This document shows, piece by piece, positions 10,415-21,227 of a DNA stretch of 64,000 bases; within the stretch, counting starts at the first letter, position 1, and every line of letters starts with the position of its first letter. The translations under genes were made by a program, and so were the position numbers. The DNA comes from Micropterix aruncella (taxonomy: Eukaryota; Arthropoda; Insecta; Lepidoptera; Micropterigidae). The stretch lies in contig OX155960.1 of assembly GCA_944548615.1 (NCBI GenBank), forward strand, positions 29,358,056-29,422,055. Reading direction: 5' to 3'. Under the pieces are notes generated by a model. It had not been told where the DNA came from, made no database searches, and saw only the letters and a list, made by a program, of their open reading frames with translations.

Positions 10415-11914
10415 CTGGGCGGCATTTTTTGTGACCGGGAACAAAAACCCATAAATAAATTTGCACTCTTGGTTACCTATTTACAAATAAAGTTTCCTTA
10501 TTTGAAGTTATTTGTATCATTACATTACATTATATTTACGTCGTGTCCAATTGGCGGCTAAAAATCGCTCTTGGACGTGTCAAAATATTTGTGTTCATAG
10601 TAGTAAGTCTCATTACTACTTTAATCTTTACTTAAAATACATATATTATTTGAAAAAAATATATAGTATCTAAGAAACTTTGGAACCTACTAAAAGTTAT
10701 TCATCGTAGAATCGTATTACAAAACAAATTAAAGGCTTATTTAATAAAATAGTCAATAATTCTAATGGCTACCTACTAAACACACAATAATTAAAATAGT
10801 CAGTTAAAAAGTTGAATAATCAAAGCAAAACTCTTTATTGCACTATTAAAAGAAGCTACAAACAATGGCGGACTTATTGCTACATAATAATATCTTCCAG
10901 TCAACCAACAAATTACCTACTACAACAACAAAAAGTTAAAACCGTGTATAATATAGACAAATGTTAAAAAATAAGACTCCGGCAAGTGCTTTTACTATTA
11001 AGGCGTGGCGTTATTTACTAGATAAAATCGTTCGATTTCATTACCTGCATCAGGCCATTTACTACAGCAGATTACCACAGCAGTTCCGCTTAGCAAGTTG
11101 TAAACCATGTTAATCATAACCTCGTCACATTGATAGCAAAGGTGGAAATATAGCCTCCTGCCTTCAGGACGTTGGAATAAATAACAATTAAAGGGTTGCC
11201 GGGGAAAAAAGATCAATATCAACTTTTTCAAAGTTTAGGTGATTCCATTTTAACTATTTTCTAACTTAAAACATGAACGTTTAGCCAGGGTTTGTTTGAG
11301 TGAGAAAAATATATACATATTTTGTCTGTAACCCAAACATAGTTTATACTTGTTTTTTTCATTTATGCCTAACCTATCAATTCAGAAGAGATGGTTATGT
11401 AAAATATGCGTAAGAACTGCCTTGACTAACTGGGCCGAATGTTCAGCTAACAAATAATTAACTTTATTAACAGACTTTTAAAAATACTATGAACCTTGAT
11501 GCAACAACAAGCAACAGCAACATTCCGGGCTGAGAATGATGGTGAGCTCGCATCTGAAATTATTGCAAAGGAGACTGAAATGAGATATGACCTGTCTTAA
11601 GATATAAAGAATACATTTCATTCTGTAAAACTCTATTGTTGTTAATGATGGATGCGGTATTCTATAACATTCATGTATACAGGTATTACATAACATGGAT
11701 CTGTATTTTATAGATTGTATATGTATATTCTATAGATTTTATAGATTTTATGTATATTCTATAATTTTATAGATGTATATGTATATTCTATAAGTTGTAT
11801 GTATTAATATAGATAATAATGTTACAAATAAGGAAACGTTATTAGTAAATAGGTAACCAAGAGTGCAAATTTATTTAAGGGTTCTTGTTCCCGGTCACAA
11901 AAAATCCCGCCCAG
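10415..11914. mobile_element. 1.5-kb TIR element with TA target duplication
   Basis: CTGGGCGGCATTTTTTGTGA at 10415 is the inverse of the sequence ending at 11914, and the match continues for about 90 bases (to 10505 and 11825). Both ends are flanked by TA, the target of Tc1/mariner-type elements. The interior has no transposase and holds a reversed LINE tail (10826-11240). The outer flanks (a GCCCCGG block near 10308 and a CCTGGGCCC block near 11990) may be ends of an older element into which this one inserted. Confidence 0.75.
10826..11240 (-). mobile_element. LINE 3' fragment inside the TIR element
   Basis: CTCTTTATTGCA near 10830, AATGGCGGACTTATTGCT near 10864 and CCAGTCAACCA near 10899 are the reverse complement of the tail at 7440-7560. 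The upstream part is too decayed to show a reading frame. Confidence 0.55.
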
Positions 11915-12026
11915 TATAATTGCCTCCACAGCGCGTCACAGCCCACAGCGCTGTAACTATGGGCCTAAGGACGCGACATGACTTACCCCTGGGCCCACTT
12001 CCGTCGCACCCTCTTGCCGCATTGCC

Positions 12027-12859
12027 TTGAAGCTATTGAATGAAATTACTGGGTTTTATTATACTGTGTTAAATAATTATGACGATGTGAATGATTCTAT
12101 CTCGAATGTTGTGGAATGGTTCACAGCAAATAATCTGCTACTAAATGAAAAGAAAACAAAATGTATAAAATTCTCACTTCCAAACGTAAAGCAAATAGGG
12201 CCAAATATTATAATAAAAAATGAGCGCCTAGAACTGGTCGATTCCACTGTATTCCTTGGTATCACTTTAGATAAAAAGCTACAATGGGGCCCACACATTA
12301 AGAAATTGGCCGGCAGGCTAAGTTCTGCGGCATATGCTGTAAAAAAATTCGTAATTTAACAGATATAGACACCGCGAGGCTGGTTTACTTCAGCTATTTT
12401 CACAGCTTGATGTCGTATGGCATCTTGCTGTGGGGTCATGCTGCTGACGCTGATAAAATATTTATACTACAGAAACGAGCCATCCGCGCTATTTATAAAT
12501 TGGGTGCTAGACAGTCGTTACGCGGAAAATTTAAAGAAATCAATATTTTGACACTTGCATCTCATTACATCTATGAAAACTTAATGTATGTGCATAAAAA
12601 TAAAGAACTGTTTTTAAAAAACTCTGATAGGCATGGTGTCAATACTAGAAATAAAAATAAACTTGCTGACCATAAAAGTCGACTCTCCAAGACCACAAAA
12701 TCATTCAAAGGGCAATGTATACGCTTCTACAATAAAGTCCCAGTAAAAATGCAAAATTTATCTGTGATACAATTTAAGTCATTTATTAAGAAGAAGCTGT
12801 ACTCAAAGGGCTACTATAAAATAAATGATTATCTAGACGACAAAGACCCTTGGAAATAA
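12027..12859 (+). pseudogene. LINE reverse transcriptase C-terminal part, one frameshift
   Basis: The first frame (12027-12359) holds VEWFTANNLLLNEKKTKCI and LGITLDKKLQWGPHIKKL, the region after RT motif C and the LGV(T/I)LD block of LINE RTs. One base is missing in the A-run near 12345. The +1 frame continues as ARLVYFSYFHSLMSYGILLW and QKRAIRAIY, typical of Jockey/CR1-type C-termini, and ends DDKDPWK-stop at 12859. Apart from that frameshift I see no other break, so this copy is fairly young. It lacks the endonuclease and catalytic aspartates and is inactive. Confidence 0.8.
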
Positions 12860-13030
12860 AATGGTTACCTCGATTATTAATATCACGTTATATATCACAA
12901 TAATTTGTTATAATGTCACAATATCTTAATTTTTTATCATTTATGTATGTTTGTATGCATTATTGACGTCAAAAAGTTACGATTTCGTACTATTTTGAAT
13001 AAAAAACTTATGATTATGATTATGATTATG
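12027..13030 (+). mobile_element. 5'-truncated LINE with (ATTATG)n tail
   Basis: A non-LTR retrotransposon 3' half: RT palm-to-thumb and C-terminal coding sequence (12027-12859), about 145 bases of 3' untranslated sequence, and a microsatellite tail of about four ATTATG units at 13007-13030. 5' truncation is usual for LINE copies. The start lies just 3' of where the catalytic FADD/YADD motif would be. No TSD was found. Confidence 0.75.
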
Positions 13031-13034
13031 TGTT

Positions 13035-13311
13035 CCGGGTGAACAGCCAGGCAAAGGATGCCGTGGTCCGCGATAGATTCGGTAGACACTGTTTCACCGC
13101 TACGTAAGGGAGAGGACCGCGCAAGCGACCTTGAACTCGTAACCAGTCGGAGACCGGAGTAATCTGGTTGCAACTGGAAGTAAGGGCGCGAGTGTCGGCC
13201 CGCTGGGTAACATTCCTGGCTATCTCGCGGATAAGGCGTTGGCCTTGACGGTGGACTGTTTTGTCATAAGTCTTCTGCCTCACCGGACGGGTTCGCCCGT
13301 TGTTGTTGACA
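13035..13311 (+). repeat. GC-rich dispersed repeat, copy 2 (3' part)
   Basis: Starts at the end of the LINE tail. It carries the GTGGTCCGCGATAGATTCGG landmark, AGGGAGAGGACCGCGCAAGC, and the terminal hairpin CGGG-TTCG-CCCG at 13288-13299, and ends in a GTTGTTGACA motif. Confidence 0.7.
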
Positions 13312-13320
13312 GCTTTAGTT

Positions 13321-13354
13321 GTTGCTGACTGCTGGTATACCAGCAGTCAGCAAC
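13321..13354. repeat. Perfect 34-bp palindrome
   Basis: The half-site GTTGCTGACTGCTGGTA (13321-13337) is followed immediately by its exact reverse complement (13338-13354) with no spacer. It lies between two same-orientation copies of the GC-rich repeat, which share a GTTGCTGGTAT-like word after their ends (also near 14005). Confidence 0.9.
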
Positions 13355-13364
13355 CCAGGGAGTT

Positions 13365-13998
13365 AATGGGCCCTTGCTGAGTTGGCCACGAAGACCCATT
13401 CTGTTCAGGGTTGGTCACACTCACGGTTCAACACCTATCCGACGGCCTACACGCATGAAGTGCGAGCCTGGGTAGGACTCTGGCCTTATGGTAGTTTCCC
13501 CAGGTAATCAACCTTCTGGCGCTCCTGGACGGTCTGCGAACCGTGCGGCGTAAGCCAATCGACTGTGCACTCTGACTAACAGTCGGGGGAGTCTGGAAGC
13601 AGTACTGTTTCCTTTAGAGCGGGGGTGGTTGCGGACCTTACGGCGACTGCTCTTGTAATGACCATCGGCTACCCGATCCTGGGTTAACAGACGGGCAAAG
13701 GACGCTGTGGTCCGCGATAGATTCGGTAAACACCGTTTCACCGCTTCGTAAGGGAGAGGACCGTGCAAGCGACCTCGAACTCGTAACCAATCGAGAGACT
13801 GTAGGTTAGAGTGAGTGTAGGCCCGCCGGGTAACACTCCTGGCTATCTCACGGTTAAGGCGTTGGCCTCTTAGAGGCTTGTGGCGTAGCTAGACGGTGGG
13901 CTGTTTTGTCCTCAAGTCTTCTGCGCTCACTCCAGGGAGATAGAACGGCTAATCGTTAAAACTTCCTGAGGTGACGGGCTCGCCCGCTGTAGTCGACA
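13365..13998 (+). repeat. GC-rich dispersed repeat, copy 3
   Basis: Near-complete copy in forward orientation: GTGCGAGCCTGGGTAGGACT, CCAATCGACTGTGCACTCTG, CTTTAGAGCGGG, GGCTACCCGATC, then GTGGTCCGCGATAGATTCGG at about 13709 and the terminal hairpin CGGG-CTCG-CCCG at 13975-13986, ending TGTAGTCGACA. Its 3' part repeats copy 2 with a period of about 643 bases. Confidence 0.7.
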
Positions 13999-13999
13999 A

Positions 14000-14390
14000 C
14001 CCTAGTTGCTGGTATGCCACTTTTCGAAATGAAGCAAACCGCGATCGGAAAAGACGGACGCCCGCAATCCCGCAGGGGCGCCCGGCGAGGCGCCGCGACG
14101 CATCGGGGTGGAATTTAATACAAGTTCAATTTTCGTAGATCGCGTACCCAATTGCAAACATATTTGCCTTTGGAATTTGAATTTACTTCTTTGAATGATT
14201 TCGTCGTGGCGCCCGGCGAGCGCTGGAATTTCCCATTTGCAGAAAGGCGCGGGCGCGCGGCTGACTTATCTCCTGGCGTTGAGTTTTATGCCGCGGACGG
14301 AAAACAGATTCTTTTTGTTCTGGATTCTACACGGAGAGCTCCTTGTCACAAAAAAGTAGAGTAAAACAGCGTTGAAGTAATTTCATGTAT
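14000..14390. other. GC-rich, apparently unique stretch
   Basis: CpG-rich DNA (GCGCCCGGCGAGGCGCCGCG-like blocks near 14070 and 14215) without TIRs or tails. It could be conserved regulatory DNA or an old gene fragment. An open stretch at 14152-14364 matches nothing I know. Confidence 0.35.
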
Positions 14391-14426
14391 ACAGTGTGAG
14401 TTTTTAATTAGTGACATCCCTCCAAT

Positions 14427-14882
14427 CAATAGAATAGAATAGAATAGAATAACTTTATTGTGCTATAAAGACATAACTTAATGAATATTACACTAGTTTT
14501 TATAGAGAAAGACAATTTATGCACAAATGGCGGACTTATCGCTATAGCGATATCTTACAGTCAACCATTTGATAAAATAATTCCTAATTTTCACAATACA
14601 ATACACAAAGAAGTAGTAAAGTTAAATTTAAAATAAACTTATACAAATATATGTCAGTAACTTATGCTAAGGTTGCCCAGGAAAGGATAAAGGAGAGGAC
14701 AAGGTGAGGTATTTATTTAGTGGCTGTGTAAAAATAAATGTTTCTTCAACAACTTTTTGAAAGTATGCAACGAAGGTGCATGCCTGATTGCGGATGAAGG
14801 TGCGGAGCTGATTCCATAAACGAGCAGAATGGACGAGCAGAATAAATACGACCAAACTTTTGTCAAAAAATTGTCGAATCAT
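14427..14882 (-). pseudogene. LINE 3' end with RT C-terminal remnant, (CTATT)n tail
   Basis: Five copies of AATAG (14427-14451, the tail on the minus strand) precede CTTTATTGTGC, AATGGCGGACTTATCGCT (about 14526) and CAGTCAACCA. The minus-strand reading from 14882 gives SARLWNQLRTFIRNQA followed by an FQKVVEETF segment, the 'LWNxLP...' C-terminus of many LINE RTs. It interrupts the left arm of a MITE-like TIR, so it inserted later than that element. Confidence 0.6.
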
Positions 14883-14936
14883 ATAAAATAATAAAATTAT
14901 TTTAAAATTACATTTTATTCCAAATGATTTACAACA

Positions 14937-15552
14937 GTTTAAGAATCGATCAGCTGTTTTATTTGACCTCGCTATTGGATCGAGGTCGTTAAACTTGGAG
15001 GCATTGAATGGCGTTCAATAACACAATAGTCGCAAAGCAAGGCCACAGATGGCGCTGCGCTGTTATTTCTGAACAGATATATTTGGAATATTTAAAACAT
15101 TCACCACCACATATAAAACAGATTAGATATTACAAATAAAACAGTGCCTAATAGTTAAAAAACAGTCTTTTTTTACTCTATTATACTATTGCGATCTATC
15201 GGTTATTCACGCGACTATTGTGATTTGTAATTGAAAGCTCATTAAAGGTAATCATTTGAACCGCTTGATGTGTTTTTAATTACTTCTTTACTCGTAAATG
15301 TAATTTCTGATAGGTTGCATTACAGCCTGTACAGAAAACATTCCAATTTTGTATACTTAGCTGTCGCGCGACAGCCCTGACTGGCTAGCACCGAGGCGCC
15401 CGAGTATCTATGTAGTGGTAGCGTACGGACAATGGGCGCTTGTAGAGTGCAAAATTGGTTCGTACTATGAAGATGTTATACCGTTCTTATTTTACTATGG
15501 TACAGATCAATTAGGGGAGAAAATCTATTTTTGAATGTGTATCATTGTTAAT
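14937..15552. other. Spacer
   Basis: No recognisable gene or repeat. A GC-richer patch lies around 15360-15450. Confidence 0.4.
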
Positions 15553-15854
15553 GAGCCCGATACCGTTTCTTCTTTCATTGGAAGTGGAATTTAGTTCATG
15601 AGAGCCAGACAAACCCAATACGTTAGAGCGGAATATCATATAAAGTATTGTATTTTTTTCAGCATAAAACTACCATCCTATCGAAAAGCGGTATAATGCA
15701 AGAACGGACGAAATATTTTTAAACTAATATTTTTTGAGCGGCATGCAGTTTTTATGCGGGAAAAGATACGATCGTTTGTTCCGCTCTAACGCACTGCTCT
15801 CTGTCTCGTTTGCATGTTTTTCCGATATTATTTCACGAAGAAACGCAATCTAGT
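15553..15854. mobile_element. MITE of the GCCCGATTGCGTTTCTT family, copy 1
   Basis: The left end GAGCCCGATACCGTTTCTTC and right end (CACGAAGAAACGCAATCTAG) are inverted relative to each other. Further in, CAATACGTTAGAGCGGAATA (about 15624) is inverted as TTGTTCCGCTCTAACGCACT (about 15776). It is the same family as 18443-18750. It has no coding capacity. Confidence 0.6.
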
Positions 15855-17620
15855 TCAATATTCATTATTCAAAAAATCAGGAAATACATACAATTTATGA
15901 CGTTAATATTGCAAAAACATGTAAAAAAATAAATACATTTATGAAAAAAATGAAATCAAACTTGCGCAACGATGTTTTAGTTACCTAGGTCCGAAAATAA
16001 AAAAAATGCAAGAATATCCAAATGTAGAGGCCTAAAGTCAATTGAAAATTAAAATTACATCAACTTCTTAACCTTGGCAAAAACGAAATAGAGTAATTTA
16101 TTACATAAATATGTACCTACATGTTAAGTTGTAAGTTGCACTATTTAAAAGTTTAAGGAGGGAGCCTGGTTTAAATGGTCAAAAAACATGTTGAACAAAA
16201 ACTAACTTAAAGTTGATAATCTGATCATGAATCTTTTATATCAGTTTGATTGACATTTGAAAAATAAAAATAATTTATGCTATGGTAAAAACAACTATTT
16301 TTGAGATATTGAATTGAAAGATATTGAATGAAGCGCAATTTTGTAAGATATTAATTTGTAAGATATTAATTTTTGTTTGTGTATTTTCTAGATGAACTAA
16401 AAACATGAACAAAAGGTTATTGTTTTTATACTTTATCTAGGATTTATTAGAGAAACAAAATAAATTTTCGCTACAAAAAAATGTGTTTAACTAGTAAAAA
16501 ACATATATAAAAACATTTTTTTACATATTTTTTGTTTCATATAGAAGAGGATTTAAATTATCTTTAAATTTATATACATTTATAAATTCTATAGTTTCTA
16601 TAAAAACCTATATAATCTAAATCTTAATTTTTTTTTGGAACAACTTGATTTGTCAAGTAGTTTTTTTTTATCACCGGGCAATACAAAAAAATATGGTTGC
16701 GAGAAAAACGTTTTCTTTACAGAAAAGTAGTAAGTTTTTTACACTTAGAGCAATCTGAGAGTATCAGCTATTCCAGTGGTAGAAAAATTATGAATAGATT
16801 TCAACTCGAAGCTAAAAAAAACATGTTTTTTTGCCGTATAAACCAGCCCCCCTTAACTGATCTATTATTTAATATTTATCTATTTTTTACTGTCGATTCC
16901 ACTAGGTTTAATACTGGTATTTAAACAGTTACCATACCAAAAGTAAAAAACATATAAGAATTGTTTGTCACAAGTCTACCCTTGGCTTCGGCCTAGTTAG
17001 GCAGATTTTTCATTTAATATATCTTACAATATAAACTTTAAAATCTATAAACTATTCTTATTTTTTTTCTTCTAATATGTATTGGTAAAAAATTAGAAAT
17101 TGCGTCGTTTGGAGCAAAATTTACAAAAACTGTTACTGCATCATTTGACTCAAAATAAAAATCAAATTGGTCTGAGATATTGGTTTGCAGATTGTCGTTG
17201 ATTGTATTTATAGCAAATAAATGGTTAATTCTTTATTTTCTTTCAATATAAGTGTTCATAGCGAATTTGTCCTTGCAGATTTCCGACCTAAAAATAATAA
17301 AAAATAGGTCCTTATTTACGGAAATAATTTTATAACTATAGGTAAACACGAAAAACATAGTTACAGAAACAGGGACAGAAACAGAGACTCAGGAACAGAC
17401 ACGAGCTATTGTACACTTGAAACGGCGCGAATGAAAATGTTTCCCAGACACATTCATCATTGAATTAATGGTGTGTTAAACACAGATTGCACTCGGCTTC
17501 CTGTAGTTTAACGCCTCTACAGAAAGTAATATATGTTAAAAATAAGAGGGCCAAATTAATGCTACTTTTCCAAACGCCTTTTTAAAAATAGGTCCAAGCC
17601 ATTTCTCACTTACTTATGTA
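15855..17620. other. AT-rich spacer, no gene seen
   Basis: Long AT-rich tract, with an open stretch at 16697-16924 that has no family resemblance. I see no repeats with clear boundaries. Confidence 0.45.
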
Positions 17621-18034
17621 CAAGGTGAGTTTTTACTTACCGGCATCCTTAAAGGGGGTAAATCAGTACGAGCAAATAAAAAACTTTTGATGTAATAAAA
17701 AAAAAACAAAACATATTAAATAAAAGTATGAAATGGAGTCTTTTTTTTGGGTTAAACTTGTAAATCTTCTATTTGAGAATCTTTTATTTCTAGAGAGCGC
17801 TACGCTATCTAGCAGTAGGTAAAATATCGCTAATAAACAATATTAGCGATATTTTACTTACCGCTAGATGGCGCATTGAGTTCAATGCTATTTCTGCTAT
17901 TTTAAAAAACAAACAAAAAAAATATTGCTTTTTCTTTTGTTTTTTCTTTTGTACATTTTTGTTATCAAAAGTTGATTATTTGCTCGTATTGATTCGCCCC
18001 CTTTAAGGATGCTGGTAACTAAAAATTCTCTGTG
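17621..18034. mobile_element. Full-length foldback MITE of the CAGGGTGAG family
   Basis: The element is bounded by TA on both sides. Left end CAAGGTGAGTTTTTACTTAC, then GGTAAATCAGTACGAGCAAA; the right end is the inverse (TTTGCTCGTATTGATTCGCC ... CTCTGTG). The centre (about 17795-17875) is itself a palindrome: CTATCTAGCAGTAGGTAAAA and AATATCGCTAATAAACAA, then the inverse ending TACCGCTAGATGGCGC. The whole 414 bases can fold back. It has no coding capacity. A TA target fits the Tc1/mariner superfamily. Confidence 0.8.
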
Positions 18035-18442
18035 TATACTAGAAAAAAAGCCCGTTTATAACCGGCTGATTGCTATGGATGAAGCTGGATTTTGATTTAA
18101 GTTAATTGGACTATTAAAAACAGAGAAATTAACTTTTTAAAAGTGAATTGTGTAAAAAATCCAGAACCGGACCCGTGGAGTAAACGATTGCATGTGTTTT
18201 AAACGCTGAAATGTAAACTGACAATGTTAATAATCCGGACGCAACTTATGAAACAGAATTTATAGTTTTCAAGCACCCAAGCGCGACATTATGTTAGAAA
18301 GAGAACGATGTGGCATATATGTTTTGTGGCATATATCTTCGCGTACGTAAAAAACGAGTTTCAGGTGCCGAACGGAAACACTCACCTTGTTATGTATGTA
18401 TGTATGTATGATTTTAGCAATCGCTTTGGTAAAACAGATACT
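18035..18442. other. Spacer
   Basis: No gene seen. A short (ATGT)n run lies near 18392-18410. Confidence 0.4.
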
Positions 18443-18750
18443 GGGCCCGATTGCGTTTCTTTGTAAAATAAAACTAAAATTAGTCCCCGCGAACGAGACA
18501 AAGCAATACGTTAGAGTGGAATATGAAACGAACGATCGTCGATAAATCCTACCTGTCGAATCTATACTCGTCCGAATAAATTCGAGCATTTTTCGTGCGG
18601 TGTAATATTCAGATACTTTGACCTTGGCGGGCAGTTTAAATGCGAAAAAGTGACAACTGGTCATCTCACATTCCGCTCTAGCGTATTGCCCTGTCTCGTT
18701 CACACGGGCTAATTTCCGATTTAAGCTCACGAAGAAACGCAATCGAGTCC
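18443..18750. mobile_element. MITE of the GCCCGATTGCGTTTCTT family, copy 2
   Basis: Left end GGGCCCGATTGCGTTTCTTT; right end CACGAAGAAACGCAATCGAG. The inner arms also pair: GAGACAAAGCAATACGTTAG with the inverse of CTCTAGCGTATTGCCCTGTC, giving TIRs of roughly 80 bases. No coding capacity; the open frame across it is incidental. Confidence 0.7.
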
Positions 18751-19552
18751 AAAGTAAAACAAACATTTAATGATGAAGCGGCAAAGTTCGATAGAATAGG
18801 CTGCGAAAGTTTTTCGCTTACGGCGCGAAATTTCGTGAATCCTTTTAAAACCTGCCCAGTTGAATTTGCCCTCTTATTTTGTGCAAAATTGCGTTTTTCT
18901 CAACCGCCGTAGAGTCGACAATTACTTAGATATATTTAGGCGGTCGTTTTCGCGCTCGCAATATTTTTTCACCCAACTGAAACCAAACTTGACAGTTTTG
19001 TCAAACTTGTCAATCAAACTTGACAGTTTTTAATGAAAATAGATGGTCGCGTAATTAAATAAAGCGGAAGAACGTTGGCACTTGGGTGTGACGTGACGGC
19101 TGTTTAAGAATGCATAGGATATTGTTGATGGAGGGTGACGGCAGAATTGGCGCTGTGGTGGTCACTTTCAGTGCTAATTTCCTGGTAGGGAGCGAAGAAA
19201 ATCTTACTCTACCAAATTTATATTATACTAGCTGACTACTTCGTTTGGCGGTAAATAATGAAATTATGAGTGTGGTTCGGTTAGTTCTGAGTGCTATGAT
19301 TTATTTCATGACTGCCAAAAGGAGGGTTATATATTTACTGCATATGTATGTATGTATTTGCATGCCAATTTGGCTATATTACCAAGTTTCAAATGAGTGA
19401 ATGAAATGATTATGATTGAATAAATTATATATAAAAAGGCTTGAACACCTAAAGTTCAAGCTGCCTTGCGGCAGCACTTACCCAAAAAATATTTTTTAAT
19501 TTATACTATAGAACATCTTTTCCGCATTGGGAAGTTTTGAAATTTTAATGAA
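18751..19552. other. Spacer with TTGACAG repeats
   Basis: At 18985-19032 the words AACTTGACAG and TTGTCAA recur in both orientations, a small dyad cluster. At 19214 an ACTAGCTGAC word resembles a reversed Helitron 3' end, but the match is short. No gene recognised. Confidence 0.35.
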
Positions 19553-19775
19553 ATAAAAAACGATTCACACTAACGGACAGGCGCTGGGCGTATGTCACAC
19601 GAAAGTTGACTGTTGGCAATCATCAAGGGTTGCTGCGAATTAAATACGAAGTGGTTGCACATGTCTCCTAGACAACGGCGGTTGCAACACCGCCGAAACG
19701 TCGGGTGTTACAAACTGCACGCTGTGAAATCGTTTTTATCCTATTTATACTGTTAAACAACCGCGATAGTCTTCG
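19553..19775. mobile_element. Dispersed element with AGGATAAAAACG ends, copy 1
   Basis: Ends in TTTTTATCCTATTTATACTG followed by AACCGCGATAGTCTTCG. The same block is inverted at the start of 23251-23460. The middle has GGCGGTTGCAACACCGCCGA, a phrase shared by both copies. The family is not identified. Confidence 0.5.
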
Positions 19776-20110
19776 ATTTCGTGTTTGCATATGTTTGGAA
19801 TCACGCTATCACTAGGCAGGCACTCTCGCAACGACGCGATGTCCGCAGGCCCATACTCTTCCTCTTTTGTCTGTCCGCCATTTCTCTTTAAAGATTCGTT
19901 TTTTTTATTATCCTGCGCTGAAATGAAAGTCATTTTATCTACGAAAAACAAATGTTTTAGCAATAAATAGAATCAATTGCCGGATCCGATAATGGCTGTA
20001 ACCCTCGAAGGGTTCCATTCCTGGAAATTGCAAGAAACTGGGCGATTTAAAGGAGCATAACATTGAATACAAAAATGAAACGTAAAACGTTGATATGCTA
20101 AGGATGGCGG

Positions 20111-20815
20111 TGTCAACTACAACGGGCGAACCCGTCACCCCAGGCTGGTATAACTATATATATCGTTCTTTCAGCCGTGGGATGAGCGTAGAAGACTTGG
20201 GGACAAGACAATCTACTGTCTAGTTCACCAGCAACCCGTTAGAGACCAACGCTTTACGGCGAGGCACCGGGAAAGGTACCCCCTTGGCAGCCTCACCCCC
20301 TAACAACCAGTTTTAGCAGTATATCTCCGTCTGGAATTAACCTTCAGGATACCTCCGTCCTCCCGACTGGTTACGGGTCCGAAGTCGCTTACGCAACCTC
20401 TACCTGTAATTCAGTTTGAATTTATCGCGGACCTGGGCGTTCTTTGCCAGTAGTGTCACACAGGATCGAGTGACCCAAGGTCATTTCAAGAGTGGCTTGA
20501 CAGCAGGTGAAACATCAACCCCCGCTGCTTAGGAAGCAGTGTATTTCCATAGTCTCCAGACCCCTTCAGCAATTAGTCAGAATGCACAACCGATTGGCTT
20601 CGCCGACCGGTGCGCAAACCGTCCAGTGGCGCCGAGATGCGATCATGCCGGGAGAAACCGGTCCACCAGCTCTGAGGCCTGAGACACGGGAGTCTTACCC
20701 GGGGTAGCCTTTCACTCGAGGAGGCGTCTGAATAAGAGCTGAATCGTGAGTTGAGCCGATCCGAGAACAAAATGGATCTTTTGGCCCAAGCTGCACGAAA
20801 CCCTGAACTAACAAC
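20111..20815 (-). repeat. GC-rich dispersed repeat, copy 4
   Basis: Near-complete reverse-oriented copy. The terminal hairpin is at 20123-20134 (CGGG-CGAA-CCCG as read here). It then has CCTCCGTCCTCCCGACTGGT, GAAGTCGCTT, a GACCTGGGCGTTCTTTGCC block, and GAATCGTGAGTTGAGCCGAT near 20740. The outer boundary TGTCAACTAC matches the ends of copies 2, 3, 5 and 7. Confidence 0.7.
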
Positions 20816-21082
20816 AGGTAGACACCGTGCATGCGACTTCATACCCGAAACCAGACAGGAGGACGGAGAAATTCGGCCAAATATGAGTGTGAGGGTGCGA
20901 GGCCGCCTGCTGGGCTCACTTCCAGTGCTACGCGGAAGGTTATTGGACTCTCACTGGTGAGTTGGCGTAGCAAGACAGTGGACGGTGTAGTTCCTAAATC
21001 TCTACGTTCACTCTTGCTTGAGAGAACGATCACATAACGTTATAACCTCCTGGGGTAACGGGTTCGCCCATTGTTGATGACA
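20816..21082 (+). repeat. GC-rich dispersed repeat, copy 5 (3' part)
   Basis: Forward-oriented 3' part joined tail-outward to copy 4, so 20111-21082 has inverted hairpin ends. The terminal hairpin CGGG-TTCG-CCCA is at 21059-21070, ending TTGATGACA. Confidence 0.65.
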
Positions 21083-21227
21083 CATTTTGAATATGTGTTT
21101 TCCAATATGGTACATGTAGAGCAACGTCTCTTATGAAAGTGCGTAAAAAGATATATTTAAAACGTATATTGGATATAATTCGTCAACTTCTTGTGTCGAC
21201 TAAATATCATATGGATCGGTAGGTAGG

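Noticed and set aside
13026..13768. Minus-strand open frames in the GC-rich repeat
   Set aside because: Similar peptides recur in the other copies, but frames are short, orientation-dependent and broken differently in each copy, so the repeat is treated as non-coding.
13035..13998. GC-rich tandem copies as LTRs of one retrotransposon
   Set aside because: The two copies share a 3' part at a 643-base period, but no TG...CA ends, primer site or internal protein lies between them, and other copies occur singly.
18269..18766. 165-codon minus-strand open frame
   Set aside because: It spans an entire MITE (18443-18750) with palindromic arms and has no protein family resemblance.
19210..19250. Reversed Helitron 3' end (ACTAGCTGAC)
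   Set aside because: Only about ten bases fit and the adjoining hairpin is not convincing; no matching 5' end was found.
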